A DNA stretch of 64,000 bases from Paraburkholderia adhaesiva (GCF_021390575.1 NZ_JAJEJQ010000001.1:1216501-1280500), one strand, 5' to 3'. Counted from the stretch's first letter, positions 38,791 to 51,296 are shown. Notes: generated from the letters alone by a model not told the origin. Made by a program: numbers and translations.

Positions 38791-40356
38791 ATGACCGAAC
38801 CACTACTGACGATGCGCGGCATCGTCAAGTCCTTTGCGGGCGTGAAAGCGCTCGACGGCATCGACCTGACGGTGCAGCCCGGCGAATGCGTGGGCCTGTG
38901 CGGCGAAAACGGCGCTGGTAAATCGACGCTCATGAAGGTGCTCTCCGGCGTCTATCCGCACGGCACCTGGAGCGGCGAGATCCGCTGGGAAGGCGAGGTG
39001 CTGAAAGCCGCGAGCGTGCGCGACACGGAGCGCGCGGGCATCGTCATCATCCATCAGGAACTGATGCTCGTGCCGGAGCTTTCGGTTGCCGAAAACATTT
39101 TCCTTGGCAACGAGATCACGTTGCCGGGCGGCCGCATGAATTACGCGGCCATGTATCAGCGCGCCGACGAACTGCTGCGCGAACTGAACATCGACGCGAT
39201 CAATGTCGCCGAGCCGGTGATGAATTACGGCGGCGGCCACCAGCAACTCATCGAAATTGCCAAGGCGCTCAACAAGCGCGCGAAGCTGCTGATTCTCGAC
39301 GAGCCGTCGTCGTCGCTTACCGCCGCCGAAACGAAAATCCTGCTCGACATCGTGCGCGATCTGAAGCGGCGCGGCGTGGCATGTGTGTACATCTCGCACA
39401 AGCTCGAAGAAGTCGAGGCCGTGTGCGACACGGTGACGGTGATCCGCGACGGCAAGCACGTCGCCACCGAGCCGATGCAATCGCTCAACAAGGACCGCAT
39501 CATTGCGATGATGGTGGGCCGCGAGATCCGCAACCTGTTTCCGCGCGAGCCGCACGACATCGGAGACGTCGTCTTCGAGGCGCGCAACGTGACCTGCTAC
39601 GACGTGGCGAATCCGCGTCGCAAGCGCGTCGACGACGTGTCGTTCGCGGTGCGGCGCGGCGAGATTGTCGGCGTGGCCGGGCTCGTTGGGGCAGGGCGCA
39701 CGGAAACGATGCAGGCGATCTTCGGCGCCTATCCGGGCGCATGCACGGCAACCGTGCTGCTCGACGGCAAGCCGTTGAAGATCCGCTCGCCGCTCGACGC
39801 GATTCGCGCCGGCATCGCGATGGTGCCCGAGGACCGCAAACGTCACGGCATCGTGCCGCAACTGGGCGTGGGCCACAACATCACGCTTTCGGTGCTGCAG
39901 CGTTTCGCGAAACACGGACGCATCGACACGGCCGCCGAACTCGACACCATTCGCAACGAAATGCAGCGCCTCTCGGTGCGCGCGGCCAATCCGATGCTTT
40001 CGATCGCGAGTCTCTCGGGCGGAAACCAGCAAAAAGCCGTACTGACGAAAATGCTGCTCACCGACCCGGTCGTGCTGATCCTCGACGAACCCACGCGCGG
40101 CGTCGACGTCGGGGCGAAGTACGAAATCTACAAGCTCATGTTCCAGCTTGCCAAACGCGGCGTGGCGATCGTGATGGTGTCGTCGGAGTTGCCCGAGGTG
40201 CTGGGCGTCAGCGACCGCGTGCTCGTGATCGGCGAGGGCGAGTTGCGCGGCGATTTCGTCAACGAAGGCCTGACGCAGGAACACATTCTCGGTGCCGCGA
40301 TCCGCAGCACGCGCCACCACCCCAACGTTGAAACTGAAAGAGCGAGTGCAGCATGA
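38791..40356 (+). CDS. xylG: D-xylose ABC transporter, ATP-binding protein
   Basis: A 521-residue sugar ABC ATPase with two fused nucleotide-binding halves. The first has Walker [10 protein letters not shown], a [14 protein letters not shown] region in place of the signature and Walker [12 protein letters not shown]; the second has GLVGAGRTE (degenerate Walker A), [11 protein letters not shown] and [12 protein letters not shown]. It energises xylose uptake with XylH. Its stop overlaps the xylH start (ATGA). Confidence 0.93.
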   Translation: MTEPLLTMRGIVKSFAGVKALDGIDLTVQPGECVGLCGENGAGKSTLMKVLSGVYPHGTWSGEIRWEGEVLKAASVRDTERAGIVIIHQELMLVPELSVAENIFLGNEITLPGGRMNYAAMYQRADELLRELNIDAINVAEPVMNYGGGHQQLIEIAKALNKRAKLLILDEPSSSLTAAETKILLDIVRDLKRRGVACVYISHKLEEVEAVCDTVTVIRDGKHVATEPMQSLNKDRIIAMMVGREIRNLFPREPHDIGDVVFEARNVTCYDVANPRRKRVDDVSFAVRRGEIVGVAGLVGAGRTETMQAIFGAYPGACTATVLLDGKPLKIRSPLDAIRAGIAMVPEDRKRHGIVPQLGVGHNITLSVLQRFAKHGRIDTAAELDTIRNEMQRLSVRAANPMLSIASLSGGNQQKAVLTKMLLTDPVVLILDEPTRGVDVGAKYEIYKLMFQLAKRGVAIVMVSSELPEVLGVSDRVLVIGEGELRGDFVNEGLTQEHILGAAIRSTRHHPNVETERASAA

Positions 40357-41552
40357 CCCCCGACGTCACTTCACAACCCGCGCGCGATGATGCCGCAAAT
40401 GGCGGCAGCAGCTTCGGCATGCGTGCCCGGCAGCTCTTCGCGCGCTACAAGATACTCGCGCTCCTGCTCGCCGTCGCCGCGATCTGGGTGTTTTTCTCGG
40501 CGCTCACGCACGGCGCGTTTGTTACGCCGCGCAACGTGTCGAATCTGCTGCGGCAGATGTCGATCACCGGCATGCTCGCGTGCGGCATGGTGTTCGTCAT
40601 CATCGCAGGCGAAATCGATCTCTCGGTTGGCTCGCTGCTCGGTTTGCTCGGCGGCGTGGCGGCGATTCTCGATGTGAACCGCGGCTGGCCCATCGGCGCG
40701 ACGGTGCCCGTCGTGCTCGCGCTTGGCGTGCTCGTCGGCATCTTCAACGGCTGGTGGTCCACGTACCGGCGCGTGCCGTCGTTCATCGTCGGGCTTGGCG
40801 GCATGCTTGCGTATCGAGGCATCCTGCTCGGCATCACGGGCGGGTCCACGATTGCGCCCGTGTCGGACAACTTCGTCTTCCTCGGTCAGGGCTATCTGCC
40901 GCGGCTCGCGGGCGACGCGCTCGCGGTGGTTCTGTTCGCGCTGCTCGCGCTTCTCACGGTGCGCCAGCGCGCGAACCACCGGCGCTATCAACTGCCGGTC
41001 GCGCCGATGTGGCAGGACCGCGTGAAGATCGTCGGCGCGGGAGCCATCGTGCTCGCGTTCGTGGTGATGCTGGACAGCTACGGCGGCATTCCCGTACCGG
41101 TGCTGCTCCTGCTCGCGCTGCTCGGAATCTTCACCTGGATCGCCACGCAGACGGTGTTTGGCCGGCGCATCTATGCGGTCGGATCGAATCTCGAAGCGAC
41201 CCGCCTTTCGGGCGTCAACACGAACCGCGTCAAGCTCGTGATTTTCGCGTTGATGGGACTCATGTGCGCGTTCGGCGGTATCGTCAACACGGCGCGTCTC
41301 GCTGCGGGCTCGCCCTCGGCCGGCAGCATGGGCGAGCTCGACGCGATCGCGGCGTGCTTCATTGGCGGCACGTCGATGCGCGGCGGCTCGGGCACGGTTT
41401 ACGGCGCGCTGATCGGCGCACTCGTGATGGCGAGCCTCGACAACGGGATGTCGATGCTCGACGTCGATGCGTACTGGCAGATGATCGTGAAGGGCGGCAT
41501 TCTCGTGCTCGCCGTGTGGATCGACGTGGTGTCGGGATCGAATCGACGTTGA
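40353..41552 (+). CDS. xylH: D-xylose ABC transporter, permease
   Basis: A 399-residue membrane protein of the BPD_transp_2 type with about ten helices. [26 protein letters not shown] is the family signature near the ATPase-contact loop; [21 protein letters not shown] and [33 protein letters not shown] follow. It forms the xylose channel with XylG. A strong terminator lies 72 bases after the stop. Confidence 0.93.
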   Translation: MTPDVTSQPARDDAANGGSSFGMRARQLFARYKILALLLAVAAIWVFFSALTHGAFVTPRNVSNLLRQMSITGMLACGMVFVIIAGEIDLSVGSLLGLLGGVAAILDVNRGWPIGATVPVVLALGVLVGIFNGWWSTYRRVPSFIVGLGGMLAYRGILLGITGGSTIAPVSDNFVFLGQGYLPRLAGDALAVVLFALLALLTVRQRANHRRYQLPVAPMWQDRVKIVGAGAIVLAFVVMLDSYGGIPVPVLLLLALLGIFTWIATQTVFGRRIYAVGSNLEATRLSGVNTNRVKLVIFALMGLMCAFGGIVNTARLAAGSPSAGSMGELDAIAACFIGGTSMRGGSGTVYGALIGALVMASLDNGMSMLDVDAYWQMIVKGGILVLAVWIDVVSGSNRR

Positions 41553-41623
41553 TTGGCGGCGGCTGAAAACCCGACCAGCCACAGCACTAGTTAGTTCTCC
41601 AGGGCGCGCCTGAACGCGCATTT

Positions 41624-41651
41624 GGGCGAGACGGATGTCTCGCCCTTTTTT
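41624..41651 (+). terminator. Rho-independent terminator of the xyl operon
   Basis: A 9-bp perfect stem GGGCGAGAC / GTCTCGCCC with a GGAT loop followed by TTTTTT (41646 on). Confidence 0.9.
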
Positions 41652-41960
41652 CTTTTTGATCGCGCGTTGCAGGCAGCGCGCGGTTGTCTTCTGTTCCTGC
41701 CAACATCGTTTCGCCCTGTGCGGCAACGCGATGGTCATGCCGCGCGAAGCCTTCGCCGATTCTGTCTGCGCTTTGCCAGGGATGTTTCGTTTTCAGTGCC
41801 CACGCGTGTGACGAACGAGATCGAAGACTGCGTTCGCGCTTCGTTCGTGAATGCACCACGGGTTCGCGCGTCAAGCGTGTCAAACGAGCGAGCCGCCGCC
41901 GTCGCGCGAGGTCCCTCGGCCCTTGGGCTACAATTGCCGCAGCCTGAAAACGGAACAGTA
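41652..41960. other. Intergenic stretch before the lipoprotein gene
   Basis: About 310 bases. Frames here are open only because of high GC. Nothing recognised apart from the presumed promoter of the lipoprotein at 41961. Confidence 0.3.
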
Positions 41961-42407
41961 ATGAATACACGGAAAGCATGCTTCGCCGGCCTCATGGCCG
42001 CTGCCGCTCTGCTTGCAGGATGCGCCGCGCAGTACCGCAATACCGGCGCGTGCGAGCAGGAAATGCGTCGCCGCCTCGTCGATGCGTCGCAGGGCGAGCT
42101 TTCTGTCACGAATCGCGCGGTCGCTCATCGCGGCAGCCGCGTCGTTGTCGAAGGCCATCTCGACAAGGCACCCGATGCCGCCAAGGCCACCACTACGGCC
42201 ACCGAGGCCGCAGCGGCCGCCGCAGTCAAACTGAAGCCCGCTACGCCGGCCGAAGCCGTTGCGCAGAAACTCGGCATCAAGAAGCCTGAGCGCACGCCCG
42301 CCGCCGCTGAGTGCACGTTCGACGAGGCCGCTCTCAAGTCGTTCCGCTGGCTCGCACCGGCGGCGCTCGCGAAGACTACGCCCGATCCGGGCGCCTCGGC
42401 GGACTGA
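41961..42407 (+). CDS. Putative lipoprotein
   Basis: A 148-residue protein from the ATG at 41961. The signal peptide ends in the lipobox LLAGC (C21). The C-terminal half is rich in Ala and Lys (KATTTATEAAAAAAVKLKPATPAEAV), suggesting a flexible envelope linker; one Cys (C21) is lipidated and others (C31 region, CTFDEA) may form a disulfide. No family recognised. A frame extending back to 41622 lacks a lipoprotein signal and is not favoured. Confidence 0.7.
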   Translation: MNTRKACFAGLMAAAALLAGCAAQYRNTGACEQEMRRRLVDASQGELSVTNRAVAHRGSRVVVEGHLDKAPDAAKATTTATEAAAAAAVKLKPATPAEAVAQKLGIKKPERTPAAAECTFDEAALKSFRWLAPAALAKTTPDPGASAD

Positions 42408-42522
42408 CGCCGCGCACGCCGCTCTATCGCAGCGGCGCGACGCTCGCAGCGTCAATGCACAGGCACATCGACACGCGACCGGCCACGCGCGGTCCGCGTG
42501 TCACTCGCCGCAAAAACACACC

Positions 42523-43809
42523 TCAAAACGCGAAGTACGGTCCGTTCCCTACGGACGTCAGTTGTCCCTCGATCGCCGTGAAAACGGTCTTTCCGAAGAA
42601 GAACGGCAAGCCCCATCCGAACGCGCTGCCGTTGTAGGCCGCGAGGTTGCTGTACGCCCAGTTGTTTGTGTTGAAGAGCGTCTGGGCGTTCGCGACAGTG
42701 AACGTCGTGGAAGCCGCCACGCCGTCCGTGCCATTGATCGTCGCCGAGAGGCTAAGCGGCGAACTCGGGCAGAGCCACCCGCCGCTGCATAGCGAAGCTG
42801 TCGAACTCGAAAAGAAGAAGGCGTTCGAGCCGCTGTCCAGATAGCTCCTCGTATAGACCGCGCCGTCCGAAGTGGTGGTCTTCACGTAGCCCGTCGACTT
42901 GTTCGTGCGCAGGACCGTCGCCGAGCCGAGCACGTTGTTGGCCTGGGTGCCGATGCCGAATGTGAGCGTGCCGGTGACGGCGGCCGCGCCGTTGCTTCCG
43001 ACCGTGGGCAGGGTGATTTCGACACCGTTGTTGTCCGTGGCGAATGCGGCGACGGGATTGGCTACCTGATGCGCCAGCGGCTGGGCACTCGGGTTGCAGG
43101 TGCCCGAGGCGCACGCGTAGTACCACGGCGTTATCACCATGTTCGCGCAGCTCGTGCCGCAATCGGCGTTGAAGAGCCCCACGCCGAGGATGCCGTTCAC
43201 GTGCAGCGTGGACGCGTCGTCCATCGCTATGGCGCTGGCGCTCGAGCAGGAACTGGGCGCGGTGGAGGGCACCGCAGGATCCGCGATCACCTGAATCGGC
43301 AGCGACGCCGCCGCTTCGCCCGCGAGCTTCACGTCCGCGAGACGCACGGCGCCCCACGTGTAGCCGGATCCGAACACGAGGCACTCGCCGGCCACGCTCG
43401 TGCCCGAGCCCGCGTTCACCGCGGGCAGCGTCATGCCGGACGGCAGCGCCGAAGCGAGCAGGCGAAGGCCCGCCGAACCCGTGTCGACCTGAACGTTGTC
43501 GATGGTCGTGCAGGTGGGCGTGTTCGGCACGCAGACGGTGACGCTCGTCGTGAGCATGTTGGGTGTCCGCGTCGCCAGCTGTCCGACGTTTACCGCTACC
43601 TGGTTGGGCGTCGTGGATTGCGCGACGGCGTACGTGGTCGGGTTGTTTGCGCCCGTGCTGGGCGTGACGTTAGACGACGAGCCGCCGCTCGTGGTGGCGG
43701 AGCCCGTCGAACTGTCGCCCGAGCCGCCGCCTCCGCAGGCGGCGAGCGTGGCGCAGAGCAGAAGGGCGAGCCACAGCGCGCGGGCAGGTGAGCCACGGCG
43801 ACCGGTCAT
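42523..43809 (-). CDS. DUF3443 family lipoprotein
   Basis: A 428-residue secreted protein. The signal ends in the lipobox LAAC with a GGGGSGDSST tail. The body (VQVDTGSAGLRLLASAL, VNGILGVGLFNADCG, YLDSGSNAFFFSSS) has two D-T/S-G motifs, reminiscent of retropepsin-like aspartic protease folds. Eight or more cysteines fit an extracytoplasmic protein. Coupled by ATGA overlap to the DUF2844 gene upstream, a pair common in Burkholderia. Function unknown. Confidence 0.85.
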   Translation of the reverse strand: MTGRRGSPARALWLALLLCATLAACGGGGSGDSSTGSATTSGGSSSNVTPSTGANNPTTYAVAQSTTPNQVAVNVGQLATRTPNMLTTSVTVCVPNTPTCTTIDNVQVDTGSAGLRLLASALPSGMTLPAVNAGSGTSVAGECLVFGSGYTWGAVRLADVKLAGEAAASLPIQVIADPAVPSTAPSSCSSASAIAMDDASTLHVNGILGVGLFNADCGTSCANMVITPWYYACASGTCNPSAQPLAHQVANPVAAFATDNNGVEITLPTVGSNGAAAVTGTLTFGIGTQANNVLGSATVLRTNKSTGYVKTTTSDGAVYTRSYLDSGSNAFFFSSSTASLCSGGWLCPSSPLSLSATINGTDGVAASTTFTVANAQTLFNTNNWAYSNLAAYNGSAFGWGLPFFFGKTVFTAIEGQLTSVGNGPYFAF

Positions 43810-44276
43810 TGCAGGTCTCCTTCGCTCACGTGCGCGGGCAGCGCGGCCGGCAGCCATGCGCGGCCCACGTAGCTGCGCATCTGGCCGCCCGTTTCGACGA
43901 TGACGTCGGTCTGATCCACGTGAGCGTTGTGCAGATTGCCGGGCTGTGTCGCAAGCACAGCGGCCGCGCCGCTGCGATACGACGCGTAATGACGGCCGAG
44001 CAGCGTCTGCAGGTTCGGCATCGTCGGCCCTTCCCACGAATACGCGAAGATCTCGTTGTTCGTCGGAGCGATGTACTCGTTGATCGTCGTGCCGCCCGCG
44101 TCGACGTAGCTGAGAACGCGTGCCGCACCGCTTGCGATCGTGCTCGTGGTCGCCCCTGCGATGGGTGTGGCGGTGTCGCCGAGCGCCGCGTGAGCGGGTG
44201 TGGCAAGCCACAGGCCCGCAGACAGGCAGGCGCAGACCGCCAGGTGGTCCGCCCGGCTGGATTTTCTGGTTGTCAT
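43806..44276 (-). CDS. DUF2844 family exported protein
   Basis: A 156-residue protein from the ATG at 44276. A signal peptide ends at AHA-A. The sequence LSYVDAGGTTINEYIAPTNNEIFAYSWEGPTMPNLQTLLG is the DUF2844 pattern. It is probably co-translated with the DUF3443 gene (overlapping stop/start), and the two may act together outside the inner membrane. Function unknown. Confidence 0.85.
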   Translation of the reverse strand: MTTRKSSRADHLAVCACLSAGLWLATPAHAALGDTATPIAGATTSTIASGAARVLSYVDAGGTTINEYIAPTNNEIFAYSWEGPTMPNLQTLLGRHYASYRSGAAAVLATQPGNLHNAHVDQTDVIVETGGQMRSYVGRAWLPAALPAHVSEGDLQ

Positions 44277-44673
44277 GAAACTCTTCCGATTTGTTCTGCT
44301 TGTTGGCTTATTTTTGAGATTTGAGCCGAACAATAGCATCGGGACGTTTCGTGCAAACGAGGATTACGGCTCGCGTCGCACCACGCGGACGTTGGTCAGG
44401 CGCGATATTTTTTTAATGCATTGATGCAAAAGGGGAAATTCCATTTTCCAGTCGCGGCGTGGGCTTTCTTGAATTGTTGAATAACGTTAAAAGGGCGCTA
44501 ACCAAGGCCTGTCAGACGCCGCCGCGGCTGCCGCGACAGCCCGCGGCGTCGCGGTTTTTGCACAGGGGCTTCCGGGACCGGTAGAATGTCTGGTTATTCC
44601 ACGGAAACTGGCCGTGGTGTAGTCGCAGGATCGCCGAGGATCACCCCAGGATCACCCCAAGGATTACCCGAAC
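44277..44673. other. Intergenic stretch between DUF2844 and bamC
   Basis: About 400 bases with no gene. It contains AT-rich DNA at 44400-44420 (promoter-like), the plus-strand terminator at 44515-44559 and a short tandem AGGATCACCCC repeat just before bamC (about 44637-44660). Confidence 0.45.
44515..44559 (+). terminator. Terminator-like hairpin with no upstream gene on its strand
   Basis: GACGCCG with CGCGGC pairs with GC-rich CGCGGCGTC across 44515-44550, followed by GCGG and TTTTT. The nearest plus-strand gene upstream ends at 42407, so the transcript it ends is not known; a small RNA or leader is possible. Confidence 0.45.
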
Positions 44674-45891
44674 ATGAGTGAGTTTCATCAACGTCTTGCC
44701 ACCCGTGGTGTCGCGCTCCTGATGGTGGGCGGGCTGGTCGCCGGCTGCAGCTCGCCGTCGCCGACGAAGATCGATTACCGCAGCGACGCGAAGGCGAAGC
44801 AGTCGTCGCTGGCCGTTCCGCCGAACATGCTGGACGAAACGTCGGACCAGCGCTCACTGCCGCCGCAGGGCGGCGAGACGTCGCTCTCGTCGCTCAAGCA
44901 GGTCCAGCAGGACGCACCGCCGTCCGACTCGACGCAGGTGCTCCCGCAGGTGCCGGGCATGCATATCCAGCGTGACGGCACGGAAAGCTGGCTCGTCATC
45001 GACAACAAGACGCCGGATCAGGTCTGGCCGCAGGTGCGCCGCTTCTGGCAGGAGCAAGGTTTCCTGCTGGTGGTCGATCAGCGCGACAAGGGCGTCATGG
45101 AGACCGACTGGAACGAAACGCACCAGAAGATCAGCGACGGCCTCATCCGCAACACGCTGTCGTGGGCCACGGGCAATTCGTATGTCTCGGCGGAGCGCAA
45201 CAAGTACCGCACGCGTCTCGAAACGTCGTCGGCCGGCGGCACGTATATCTTCATCAGCCAGAAGGGCCTGAGCGAGCAGCTCAGCGGCACGAACAACGAC
45301 AGCACCAAGTGGGTGCCGAAGCCCAACGATCCGGCGCTCGAGACCGAATATCTGAAGCGCCTCATGGTGACGCTCGCGCGCGCCAAGCCGGGCGTGCCCG
45401 ATGCGCAGATCGCGGCCGAAGAGGACGCGAAGGCCAACCCCGCTGCGGCGAAGTCGAAGGGCACGGACGCGGCGGCTGCCGCCGTCGCGGCCCAGAACGT
45501 CGCGAATGCGGGTCAGCAGGCTGGGTCCGGCGACGCGGGCGGCCAGTACACGTCGACGGAACTCACGCTCAGCGAGCCGTATGACCGTGCGTGGCTGCGT
45601 GTGGGCGTTGCGCTCGACCGCGCGAACTTCACGGTGGACGATCGCGATCGCACGAAGGGCATCTACTACGTGCGCTACGTCGACCCGAAGGACATGACCT
45701 CCGACGAGCAGGGCTTCTGGAACCAGATATTCCATGGCCGCAAGGAGAAGGAGGCGAAGCAGTACAAGGTGAACGTGCGCGCCGTGACCGAGAACCAGAC
45801 GCGCGTGGCGATCGTCGACGACAGCGGCCAGGTCGACCAGTCGCGACCGGCTCGCGAGATCATGGGCCTCGTCGTCGCGGAACTGCATTAA
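44674..45891 (+). CDS. bamC: Outer membrane protein assembly factor BamC
   Basis: A 405-residue lipoprotein (lipobox LVAGC, C25). The unstructured start SPSPTKIDYRSDAKAKQSSLAVPP and the two helix-grip domains (SWLVIDNKTPDQVWPQVRRFWQEQGFLL; YDRAWLRVGVALDRANFTVDDRDR) are those of BamC/NlpB. It is an accessory part of the BAM complex that folds outer-membrane proteins. An Ala-rich linker (DAAAAAVAAQNVANAGQQAG) joins the domains. It stands without a dapA neighbour here. Confidence 0.9.
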   Translation: MSEFHQRLATRGVALLMVGGLVAGCSSPSPTKIDYRSDAKAKQSSLAVPPNMLDETSDQRSLPPQGGETSLSSLKQVQQDAPPSDSTQVLPQVPGMHIQRDGTESWLVIDNKTPDQVWPQVRRFWQEQGFLLVVDQRDKGVMETDWNETHQKISDGLIRNTLSWATGNSYVSAERNKYRTRLETSSAGGTYIFISQKGLSEQLSGTNNDSTKWVPKPNDPALETEYLKRLMVTLARAKPGVPDAQIAAEEDAKANPAAAKSKGTDAAAAAVAAQNVANAGQQAGSGDAGGQYTSTELTLSEPYDRAWLRVGVALDRANFTVDDRDRTKGIYYVRYVDPKDMTSDEQGFWNQIFHGRKEKEAKQYKVNVRAVTENQTRVAIVDDSGQVDQSRPAREIMGLVVAELH

Positions 45892-45963
45892 CGTTCTTAG
45901 CGACTTCAACGCGTTCAAGGCCTTCGGAAACCGAACAGGTTTCTCCAGATCAGGCCTCCAAAG

Positions 45964-46000
45964 AAAAACCCGTCAGCGCATTGCGCCGGCGGGTTTTTTT
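45964..46000. terminator. Bidirectional terminator between bamC and the lactate permease
   Basis: AAAAACCCG and CGGGTTTTTTT frame a GCGCATTGCGC inner stem, giving a stem-loop with a T-run on both strands, between convergent genes. Confidence 0.85.
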
Positions 46001-46024
46001 ACGCTTGCAGCGAGCCGCGATCGA

Positions 46025-47623
46025 TCAGTGCGGAATCATCCAGGTGAACACGTTTTGCTGGAGCCACACGAGGATGCCGAGCAGCACGGTCAACAGGATC
46101 GAGTGCTTGAACGTCTTTGCGAACACGTGACCTTCCTTGCCCTTGAGGTCCGTGGTGGCCACGCCCGTCGAGATGTTCTGCGGCGAGATCATCTTGCCCA
46201 TCACGCCACCGGACGAATTGGTTGCCGCCATCAGGATCGGGTTCAGGTTCAACTGCTTGGCGGCCACCACCTGCAGGTTGCCGAAGAGCGCGTTGCCCGA
46301 GGTGTCGCTGCCCGAGAGGAACACGGCCACCCAGCCAAGGAACGCCGACACGAGCGGGAAGAACGCCCCGACCGACGCGACTGCGAGACCGAGCGTATAG
46401 GTCATCCCGGCGTAGTTCATCAGGAAGGCGAGGCCCACGATCGTTGCCACCGTGAGGATAGCGATGCGCGTCTGCAGCCAGGTTTCGCCGATCGCAGCCA
46501 CGTATTCAGACGGCTTGATCCGCACGACGAACGCCGTAATGATCCCGGCGACGAGAATGGCGGTGCCAGTTGCGAGCGGCTGGAAGTCCCAGATCGCGCC
46601 GTAAGGCGTGTTGTAGAGCGTGATGAACACGGCCTTGTCGAGGCCCGGCCAGGGGATCTTCACTTCGCCAATCGTGAACACCTTCAAGATGGTCCAGAGG
46701 ATCACGACCACCGACACGATAATCCACGGATACCAGCCCTGGGCGTTCGAGACGTGATTGCGCACCTCCTTCGCGCGATCGACCTTGATCGCGAATTGCG
46801 GATCGGGGGCCGGCTTCCACACGCGCAGGAACACGATCGTGAGGATCAGCGAGACGAGCGACGAGAGCACGTCGGTGAGGCTGTAATTGATGAAGTTCGA
46901 GGTGACGAACTGCGTGAGCGCAAAGCTGCCGCCCGAGACGAGGAGCACCGGCCAGATGCGCAGCATGCCACGCACGCCAGCGTAGACGCCGATGACGTAG
47001 AACGGCAGCACCAGTGCGAAGAACGGGAGCTGGCGGCCGACCATTTGTCCGAGCACGTCGGAGGGCAGGTGCGTGACGGCGCCGAGCACGGTGATCGGCA
47101 CGCCGAGCGCGCCGAACGCGACCGGTGCGGTGTTGAAGATTAGCGTGAACGTGAGCGCTTCGAGCGCCGGGAAGCCGAGCATGATGAGCAGCGAGCTCGT
47201 GATCGCGATCGGCGTACCGAAGCCTGAAATGCCTTCGAACAGCGCGCCGAACGAGAAGCCGACCACGACGAGCACGATGCGCCGGTCATTGGGCAGATTG
47301 TCGAGCAGCCACATGCGGAACGCCGCAAAGCGGCCTGAACGTAGCGCGATGTTGTAGAGCAGGAGCGCGGTGACGACGATCCACATGACGGGCCACAACG
47401 CGAACACAACCCCCGCGGCAACCGAGTTGAGTGCGAGGCTGACCGGGAACTGCCACGCGACGATGGCGACGATCAGGCCGACCACGAGGCCCGCGAGCGA
47501 GGCTTGCCACGCGGGGCGCCGCGCCCAGCCAAGCAGGGCGAGCACGGTGATGATCGGCAATGCGGCAACGATGAACGACAGAAATAGTGAATTGCCGACG
47601 GGAGTCAACAACTGGTGGAACAT
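46025..47623 (-). CDS. lldP: L-lactate permease
   Basis: A 532-residue, 12-to-14-helix transporter from the ATG at 47623. Signatures: GFSFGALFEGISGFGTPIAITSSLLIMLGF, LGVPITVLGAVTHLP, LSGSDTSGNALFGNLQ and SSGGVMGKMISPQNISTGVATT, all typical of LctP-family lactate/glycolate permeases. It imports L-lactate, D-lactate or glycolate with protons. No lactate dehydrogenase gene is in the window. Confidence 0.93.
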   Translation of the reverse strand: MFHQLLTPVGNSLFLSFIVAALPIITVLALLGWARRPAWQASLAGLVVGLIVAIVAWQFPVSLALNSVAAGVVFALWPVMWIVVTALLLYNIALRSGRFAAFRMWLLDNLPNDRRIVLVVVGFSFGALFEGISGFGTPIAITSSLLIMLGFPALEALTFTLIFNTAPVAFGALGVPITVLGAVTHLPSDVLGQMVGRQLPFFALVLPFYVIGVYAGVRGMLRIWPVLLVSGGSFALTQFVTSNFINYSLTDVLSSLVSLILTIVFLRVWKPAPDPQFAIKVDRAKEVRNHVSNAQGWYPWIIVSVVVILWTILKVFTIGEVKIPWPGLDKAVFITLYNTPYGAIWDFQPLATGTAILVAGIITAFVVRIKPSEYVAAIGETWLQTRIAILTVATIVGLAFLMNYAGMTYTLGLAVASVGAFFPLVSAFLGWVAVFLSGSDTSGNALFGNLQVVAAKQLNLNPILMAATNSSGGVMGKMISPQNISTGVATTDLKGKEGHVFAKTFKHSILLTVLLGILVWLQQNVFTWMIPH

Positions 47624-47857
47624 GGCATCTCCTTTTTTGTACTGGTTCGAATCAGTGCGCGAGATTCCACTTGGTGCGCCGTAGGGGCTGCAAGGACGGT
47701 GGTGTAAGTAATATGGTGCTTCAATCCCCGATACCCACAGGTAGCATATAAGGGACGGCCCAGGCGTCAAGCAGGGTAAGTACGGTCGTACACGAAACAT
47801 GGCGCGGAACTGGCGGCTGCACCAGCGAGGCGGCCTCGTGGAGGAGGCATGCCGTTG

Positions 47858-48283
47858 TCAGTGATGCCAGCGTCCGCCGCCGCTCCGGTAACTGAAGCCG
47901 AAGGAGACGGCCGGCGAACCCCAGCCCCATCCCCAACCACCGCCCCATCCCCAACCCCAGGCTGGCCAGGGGTAGTACGCGGGCCAGGCAGACCAGACGG
48001 GGTACGCGGGCGCGGCGATCGCGACGGGTTGCGGCGAAAAAAGTGGCCCCGGGTATTGGGCATCGGGCACTGCGTTGGGTGCAGTGCTCATCGTCCCGGT
48101 CGCGACGGGCAGGGTGTCGGAATACGGTGGGGCGCTGAATCCGGCCGGGTAGAAATAGCAGCCCGATAGCGCCAGCCCAACACCGAGCGGGCAAGCCCAT
48201 CCCGCGCTTCGGACCAGCGTGAGCGCTGTGCTCAGACGGTGTGCTGGAGCGGGGCAGGCGAAGACCACAGACGGGCGCGACAT
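47858..48283 (-). CDS. Putative lipoprotein with Trp/Gly-rich tail
   Basis: About 141 residues from an ATG at 48283 (or 48295). A long signal ends at the lipobox LALSGC. The tail is Trp/Gly/Tyr-rich (PAWGWGWGGGWGWGWG) and ends RWHH. Proline-rich middle. No family beyond Burkholderia small lipoproteins. Confidence 0.6.
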   Translation of the reverse strand: MSRPSVVFACPAPAHRLSTALTLVRSAGWACPLGVGLALSGCYFYPAGFSAPPYSDTLPVATGTMSTAPNAVPDAQYPGPLFSPQPVAIAAPAYPVWSAWPAYYPWPAWGWGWGGGWGWGWGSPAVSFGFSYRSGGGRWHH

Positions 48284-48559
48284 GACGGACTCCAAGAGCT
48301 GGCGGCGGTCGCCCGCGGTTGTGCGCGGGTTGAGTGCCAGCTGCGACGCTGGGCGCGAACGCTATCGATCGAGCTTACGCTGTACACCCCGCCTTTGTGT
48401 TGCGCAACCGTTACCGCAAGTTTCGTGCAATTGCATTGCCCAAAAGAAATGCGGCGCATCCCGTGAACCGGAGATGCGCCGCGCAGCCTCTCTGATGATG
48501 CTGTTATGGCCTGTCGTCGTGATGTTGTATCCGTCGTTATGCGGAAGTCCCGCGTGCGG

Positions 48560-48781
48560 TTACTTGCCGACCTGATTGCCGATGATGCCGCCCACCGCCG
48601 CGCCGCCGACCGTCGCGAGCGCACCGCCGCCGAGCACCGCGCCCGCCAGGCCGCCCGCACCTGCGCCGATGATCGTATCGCGGTCGCGTCTCGACATGTT
48701 GTCGCAAGCGGACAAGCTGGCGATCGCTGTAACGAGCGCGGTGAGGGTTACGAGAGTGCGTGCGCGTGCGAGGGTTTTCAT
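48560..48781 (-). CDS. Glycine-zipper lipoprotein
   Basis: A 73-residue protein. The signal MKTLARARTLVTLTALVTAIASLSAC ends in a lipobox; the rest is a glycine-zipper hairpin (IIGAGAGGLAGAVLGGGALATVGGAAVGGIIGNQVGK), like OsmB/SlyB envelope lipoproteins. Probably anchors in the outer membrane. Confidence 0.8.
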   Translation of the reverse strand: MKTLARARTLVTLTALVTAIASLSACDNMSRRDRDTIIGAGAGGLAGAVLGGGALATVGGAAVGGIIGNQVGK

Positions 48782-48998
48782 TTTGGGCTCCGTGTTGATT
48801 GCTAGCGGTATGCCCTGCGCAGAACGCAGGGCGCACCTCCGATAGATCTATCGTATCGAGCAATCCCGTATCCGGATGTGCGCGTTTGTCAAAGAGCCGT
48901 TGGATTCGTAAAAGTATGTTTCGCGCCTTGAAGAAGCAAAACGGCGGGTGCGACGAAAGTCGCACCCGCCGTGGGTCTGTCATACAAGTCGAGGGCTA

Positions 48999-51218
<2,220 letters not shown>

Positions 51219-51296
51219 AGCAGGCCAAACGATACACCGCACCCCGACGATCTGGCAAGGGCATCTTGATGTAGATCGTGTTTGCGGCGCGATGCA

